Source of the DNA: Microplitis mediator
Lineage: Eukaryota > Arthropoda > Insecta > Hymenoptera > Braconidae
Assembly: GCF_029852145.1 (NCBI RefSeq)
Contig: NC_079974.1
Coordinates: 16,367,582 to 16,431,581, forward strand
Direction: 5' to 3'
Length of the DNA: 64,000 nucleotides
Shown here: one piece after another, positions 58,669-64,000 of the stretch
How positions within the stretch are numbered: position 1 is the stretch's first letter
Layout: every line of letters begins with the position of its first letter
Made by a program: the position numbers and the translations under genes
The notes under the pieces: generated by a model
Seen by the model: the letters and a program-made list of their open reading frames with translations, nothing else
What the model was told of the DNA's origin: nothing
The model's database searches: none

Positions 58669-61600
58669 ATGTACGAGTGGTCAAAAAAGTACCAGGTGCT
58701 GCGTCTTATCGCCATTGAAATCATCCTGATGGTGCTGATGGGATTCTTCACAGCCTACGGACCCGAGGCGGTGCCGTCAGCTAGTAGATCATCGGTCAAG
58801 GGCGACCAAGTGTCCACTACGAGCAAGTCTAATATTTTACAAAAAGACACATCTGTCTATGCGAGTAAGTTTCATATGGCTTATATACATCCAGACAGTT
58901 TTTTTTTTTTGAGGGAAATAAATAAGATCATGATCATCATAAATAACTGTAAAATTGTATACAAAACTTAATGTAACATGATATATGTAGCATTTATATG
59001 TATATAGACTGGGTTTGTACATACATACGGTGACAGTTGTGGGTTTTTAAATAGAGATTGTCAGATGAGATATGAAAACTAATGCTAATTTTATTGTCCT
59101 GCGTTGAGGTCATGAACGACTTGTGCGCTGAATTCTGTAGTCTTTTATAAAACTCCAAGTATATTAGAAGTACTTATATTTTATACGTTTAATTAAATAT
59201 TTTTAATATCAACTTACCCCTTTTGCTATTGACTTTTTTTGAAAAAAATATAAATACAATGACGACGAGTTTTGCTCTCGGGATTGCTCTTTGTTTCCTT
59301 CAAGCATTTTTAATCTGCGGTTTTTTAGCGACATTCGAATATGCACCCGAAGCAAATGCCGCCCATAGTCTTTCGGTTTATTCGTTTGGAAAAAACGTTT
59401 CATTACCTTACAATTATTCACGTGAGTTATCACACTATTTTCATTCAACTTCATTCTGTACAATTGAGTCTCTAAAAATAAATAAACACAATAGTAAATA
59501 TATTTATTCTGTATGATGGATAAAAATATATAAATAAATGATCGTTTTTTTTAAATTTAATTTATTAAGTGTACCAAGATGTTCACGTCATGATATGGAT
59601 TGGTTTTGGTTTCTTGATGACATTTCTGAAACGTTATGGATACAGTGCCGTTGGGTTGACATTCCTTGTGGGAGCTGTTCTTCTTCAAGTGGCTTTACTC
59701 TTCGACGGAGTCATTAACATCGGCGAGAATGGCAAAGTACCGCTTTCTTTAATGGGGTAAAAAATATTTGGAAATAATAAATATTTAAAATTTTGATTTT
59801 TTTTTTAAATATAGATTTTTTATTTCTAAGAAATTTTCAATATATCGCGTTACTAATTCCGAAAGGACATGTTTTTATACGCCCTTTTAGCTTTAGGAAA
59901 CTCTGAAGCCAAAAGGGCGTATAATTTTTATTTCATTGTCAATCGTTTTGTGGACTTAATTTATCGGTGAAAATTTTTTTCACAAATTTTCAGCTTTAGC
60001 ATAAGTCTACAATATGAATTATTATAAAAAAAAAATGATACGCCTTTTTGGTTTTAAACTTAGTGACAAAAGTCAAAAGGGCGTATAAAAATATAAATCC
60101 TTTTGAAATTAGTGACGCGATATATATCTTTTTGATCGGTTATAATTATTGTTATTTATTTAATTGACAACATCCGATCTCTTTCAAAGTTTTTTATTTG
60201 GTGATATTTCGTGAGGCCATTACTCGAATCCTCAGACCATAACTACAATATAATTATAAAAATTTCTAAAATTTAACTTTGTAATTTTAATAATAACTAA
60301 ATAATAAAAAATATGTATTATCAACTTAAGGGGGTCCACTAGTGTGACCACCTGAAAAAAGATGATTTTTGGATGTTTTTTAACGAAAACTAATGCATGG
60401 AATTTTTGAATGTCTAATGATATATTTGTGGATATATAATAAATACATGATAAAATTTTTGGACCAACAAATTGAAAATTCAGCGAATTATTCGCAATTT
60501 CTCAAGGTTTCAAAAAAAAGTCTCCCCAGTCCAGGGATAGCGACCGTCATAGTGTTTGGAATAAAAAAAAACCAAAAAATTTATTAAACTAGAAGGTATT
60601 GTCTGTACCATGGCCCTCGATCGGAAGGAAAAATTAAAATTAAAAAAAATGGTGGACTTTTTAAAACAAGTATCAAATTTCCTGCGAAAATTTGATGATT
60701 TTTGGCCTACCAAAATTACATTTTCTATTTGATCGGAAAACTGGAGGTTCATGGTATGGAGAAACATAAAGAAGTTGCAAAAAGAATCAAATCGATCGGA
60801 TGATTTGTCTTCGAGTTATAATTGCAGCAATTTTTAAAAATGTATTTTCGAATGCCGACGAGCGGCTGCTCTAAATGGCTGTAACTCAAAAAAACTATTT
60901 GAGAAATGCACTTTAAATTTTATTATGTTATTTTTGAAGCTATAGACTATCGAACTATGAAAAAAAAATGTTTTTTTCAAAATTTCACACCAGTGGTCCC
61001 CCTTAAGATATAGAACAGATGACAAATAAAGTTATATTTACAAAACCTTTGCAGACTTTTGAATGCCGATGTTGCTGTTGCCGCTCCACTAATTTCAATG
61101 GGGGCTGTTCTAGGGAAGACTACGTACATGCAGCTTATCGTAATGGGGATTATTGAGCTGGCCATTTACACTGCCAACAAATATATCGGAGAACATTATT
61201 TTATGGTTTATTTCCTTTTTCTTTTATATCCATTTTTTTTTTTTTATTACTTTTAAATTTTAATTCTGACACTAAAGAAAAAAAATAATAATAATAAAAA
61301 ACGATTTCCTTTTTATATTCGTTATTGAATTATAGGCAATCGATGCTGGAGGAAGTATGTTCGTTCATGTATTTGGTGCTTACTTTGGCTTGGCTGTAAG
61401 CTTCGCTTTTGGTATAAAAGATAAACCTAAGGAGCATAATCTAGAGGGATCAACATATCAATCAGATATATTTGCTATGATTGGTAAAATTTTTTCATCA
61501 ATTTTAAATCATCCGATTTATTTAAATGAGTGACAACATGATATTGAAGTTAGCCAGCGTCTAATAATTTTTTAATTTTTTAAAAACGATAAATTTTTTA

Positions 61601-64000
61601 ATTTTCTACATCTGCATATTTTTTTTTTTTTTTTCTAATTGAGCCTTTGAAAAATAAATCGGAAAATTTTTAATTGTCTGCTGACTTCAAAATTATGAAC
61701 AGTAGTGCTGGAGATGTTTTTTTATGCAGGTACAATTTTTCTCTGGCTCTTCTGGCCTTCCTTCAATAGCGCTTTGCTCCAAGATGATGATCAACAACGA
61801 GCAATTATAAATACTTTGCTTGCAATATCAGCAAGCTGCGTGGCTGCTTTTGCAGTTTCTGCTTTAGTCTCGGATGAAAGTAAATTTAATATGGTTCATA
61901 TACAGAATTCAACGCTTGCTGGTGGGGTTGCTATTGGAACAGCTGCAGGTAAGATACCATATGATGTCAAGCTTGTGATCATTTATTTTAATTATAAAAA
62001 TACAATATAAATGATAATAAAATTTCAAAATTGTTTAAAAATTTATAAATGTAAATGTATCAGATTTGAGACAGTTTATAAATTTTAAATAAACAAATTA
62101 ATGAAATTAAAAAAATGCGCGTACTGATTTTTTAATTATCTAAATACGCATTTTTTTATTTTTAATCCATTTACATTTTATTTATTAATTCAAAAATTTT
62201 TTTAATTGCCAATTGTCAGCTACATTTACATTCACTAAAAATTTTATGATACTGAAGTTCGCTGACGTCTGAAAAATTTTTGGGTTTTTTTAAAAACGAT
62301 GAAGTATAGAAAAAAAAATATACAAAATTACACCTATAGATTTTTAAATTTCCTACATGTGCATTAGGGTGTGCCATTTTAAGACGACTTTTTTTTTCAA
62401 CAAAAAAAACAGGCTGAAAACTTTAGGGAAGGTGAGAAAAGAAGCCTGTTAAAAGCGAAGCTCTTAATATTAATATTTAGAGGTGCCTATTTATAATTTT
62501 CCATTTTCCATTTAAATAACACAGGAAAAAAATTTTTTCACTTTTTATTTTTCTAGCTCGGCATTCGCACCTCATATAAATAAGTCCATAGCATAATCTT
62601 GTAGAGAATTTAACGCTCTACAAAAAAGGTCTTCTATCATTTTTTGATAAATCCATCCATTCGAAAGCTATTGGAGCTGGAAGTCAAATCTATAATAAAT
62701 TTCCAGATCTTTTTACTTTTCCAGCAAAACTATCTGACTTATCAAAAAATGTCATAGAATCTTTTTTATAGACAATTTTATTCCCTAAAAATTATTCTCA
62801 GTAAAGTTTTTTGAAATTCTGCATTGTTTTCTAGTTATTTTCATTTTAATGCCAAGCTCGTAAAAATAATAGTCTTCTAATCTATTCTGAGAACTGAACA
62901 TTAAAATGAAAATAACGAGAAAACAATGCGAAATTTCAAAAAACTTTACTGAGAATAATTTGTAGGGAATAAAATTGTCTATAAAAAAGATCCTATGACA
63001 TTTTTTGATAAGTCAGATAGTTTTGCTGGAAAAGTAAAAAGATCTGGAAATTTATTATAGATTTGACTTCCAGCTCCAACAGCTTTCGAATGGATGGATT
63101 TGTCAAAAAATGATAAGTGACCTTTTTTGTAGAGCGTTAAATTCTCTACAAGATTATGCTATGGGCTTATTTATATGAGGTGCGAATGCCGAGCTAGAAA
63201 AATAAAAAAATAAAAAAAATTTTTTCCCATGTTATTTAAATGGAAAATGGAAAATTAGAAATAGGCACCTTTAAATATTAATATTAAGAGCTCCGCTTTT
63301 AACAGGCTTCTTTTCTCACCTTCTCTAAAGTTTTCAGCCTGTTTTTTTGTTGAAAAAAAAAGTCACCTCAAAATGGCACACCCTAATGTGCATAGTTTAG
63401 TATTTTTTTTTTTTTTGTAATTTTGTTGAAAAAAAACCCGATAATTGCTAATTGTCTACTAACTAAGATCATGAAAATGTTTTTGATTTTTGTCCAGGAA
63501 TGATGTGCGAACCATTCGGAGCATTAATTGTCGGTGGTTTTGCTGGGAGTCTAAGTGTCTTGGGATATAAATATTTATCTGTATTAAAATTTATCATCAC
63601 CAATAACAAATTACTTATAAAACCAATTTACGAATGTCTTTTTATTTCAGCCATTGATCCAAAAAAAATTAAGAATTCATGATACTTGTGGTGTTCATAA
63701 TCTCCATGGGATGCCTGGTATGGTTGCAGGAATATTTGGTGCTTTAATGGCTGGAATTGCTTCAGAAGATATGTACAGTGACTCACTTTATCAGGTAAAA
63801 ATTTATTTATTTATCTTCATTGTCAAAATACAATCAATATATTATTTTTTTTATAAATTTGTTTATATAATTCATAAGATATTCCCGGCAAGAGCTCCTA
63901 GTTCTGGTGAAAGACTCGCTGAATTGAAAAGTGAATTAGGAATAAACGCAGGCATTGATAGAACTGCTGGTCAACAAGCCGCGTATCAGTTACTCGCACT
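58669..64000 (+). CDS. Rh50: Rhesus-type ammonium channel (Rh50), partial at window end
   Basis: Membrane channel for NH3/NH4+ (Amt/Rh family). Exons: 58669-58864, 59570-59756, 61055-61205, 61336-61483, 61730-61948, 63498-63580, 63651-63794, 63879-64000 (continues); in frame for 416 codons. The conserved pore signature AIDAGGSMFVHVFGAYFGL carries the first twin-His (H189), and GVHNLHGMPGMVAGIFGA carries the second (H344). Other helices are seen in VMIWIGFGFLMTFLKRYGYS, GTIFLWLFWPSFNSALL and FGALIVGGFAGSLSVLGY. The first exon (MYEWSKKYQVLRLIA...) encodes helix 1 and a Ser/Lys-rich loop ending phase 1; an alternative first exon lies at 59259-59421. The C-terminal helix and tail are beyond the window. 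Introns carry several transposon relics. Confidence 0.95.
59259..59421 (+). CDS. Rh50: Alternative first exon of Rh50
   Basis: ATG-started 54 codons beginning MTTSFALGIALCFLQAFLIC and ending SLPYNYS, then C|GTGAGT in phase 1. This is the same phase as the 58669-58864 exon, so both join exon 59570 (reading YSLYQDVHV or YAMYQDVHV). Each exon encodes one hydrophobic helix followed by a Y-x-PEA motif (FEYAPEANA here, AYGPEAVPS in the other). They are therefore interchangeable versions of helix 1. The spacing implies a second promoter between 58865 and 59259. Confidence 0.75.
59841..60126. mobile_element. 286-bp MITE with TATATCGCGT ends
   Basis: TATATCGCGTTACTAATTCC and GAAAGGA at the left are mirrored by TCCTTTTGAAATTAGTGACG and CGATATATA at the right. 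Four internal copies of the TTTATACGCCCTTTT / AAAAGGGCGTATAA motif alternate in orientation. Confidence 0.6.
60330..61002. mobile_element. 673-bp element with TTAA target duplication
   Basis: GGGGGTCCACTAGTGTGA at the left and TCACACCAGTGGTCCCCC at the right are inverted repeats, each flanked by TTAA (60326-60329 and 61003-61006). A TTAA duplication is the hallmark of piggyBac-type transposition; no transposase is present. It ends 48 bp before Rh50 exon 61055-61205. Confidence 0.65.
61541..61700. mobile_element. Common MITE copy in an Rh50 intron
   Basis: GATATTGAAGTTAGCCAGCG then TCTAATAATTTTTTAATTTT at the left and AATTGTCTGCTGACTTCAAA at the right match the family of 35588-35972. Confidence 0.55.
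62246..63473. mobile_element. Common MITE copy split by a fold-back insertion
   Basis: The left part (62246-62364) ends CCTACATGTGCAT and the right part resumes at 63386 with ATGTGCATAGTTTAGTATTT. The family consensus contains CTACATGTGCATTTTTTT once, so the split is exact. Confidence 0.7.
62365..63385. mobile_element. 1,021-bp fold-back element with 8-bp target duplication
   Basis: Terminal TAGGGTGTGCCATTTT and AAAATGGCACACCCTA enclose two arms of about 500 bp that are almost perfect inverted copies (e.g. AGCTCGGCATTCGCACCTCA and TGAGGTGCGAATGCCGAGCT). ATGTGCAT lies directly outside both ends (62357-62364, 63386-63393). The 8-bp duplication suggests hAT-like mobilisation. High arm identity suggests recent insertion. 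Located in an Rh50 intron. Confidence 0.8.

Noticed and set aside
1..64000. tRNA genes, CRISPR arrays, bacterial operons, viral or toxin genes
   Set aside because: No cloverleaf with B-box, no spaced direct-repeat array and no prokaryotic gene organisation seen; the genes are spliced insect genes.

Overview
The window is AT-rich, intron-rich insect nuclear DNA. The gene set is an outer-arm dynein intermediate chain, a membrane UDP-glycosyltransferase, a non-visual opsin of pteropsin type, shaggy/GSK3, a connectin-like protein and a Rhesus ammonium channel. Together with the very low GC and dense short inverted-repeat elements, this suggests a holometabolous insect, most likely a hymenopteran such as a parasitoid wasp. 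The order is an inference; the gene families are read directly from spliced translations.

Layout, left to right. (1) 341-6692, minus: axonemal dynein intermediate chain 2 (DNAI2), 8 exons, 589 aa. A full-length 5S rRNA gene lies on the opposite strand in its first intron (5992-6110). (2) 7518-11541, minus: UDP-glycosyltransferase, 7 exons, 523 aa. (3) 13661-22926, minus: opsin, 6 exons, 321 aa, with a 6.8 kb intron full of fold-back elements. (4) 24441-26190, minus: proteasome subunit alpha-3, 4 exons, 254 aa. (5) 26191-34734: long AT-rich, repeat-bearing interval without a recognisable gene. (6) 34735-45868, minus: shaggy/GSK3, with two alternative first coding exons and a previously unsuspected in-frame 57-nt cassette exon in the kinase domain. 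(7) 45869-51006: divergent intergenic/promoter region holding the few GC-rich patches. (8) 51007-57085, plus: connectin-like leucine-rich-repeat protein, 5 coding exons, 545 aa, with a GPI-type C-terminus. (9) 58669-64000, plus: Rh50-type ammonium channel, cut by the window end, with two alternative first exons that each encode membrane helix 1. All reported exon chains keep reading frame at every junction.

The genes are unrelated in function (cilia/sperm motility, detoxification, photoreception, protein turnover, Wnt/insulin signalling, cell adhesion, ammonium transport), as expected for an ordinary eukaryotic locus; nothing suggests an operon-like system. The most interesting items are the shaggy cassette exon at exactly the position of the vertebrate GSK3-beta-2 neuronal insert, the paired first exons of shaggy and Rh50, the lone intronic 5S gene, and a layered population of MITE-like elements. 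In two cases a nested insertion shows an exact 8-bp target duplication, which fixes the element ends. No tRNA, CRISPR, viral or toxin gene was recognised.
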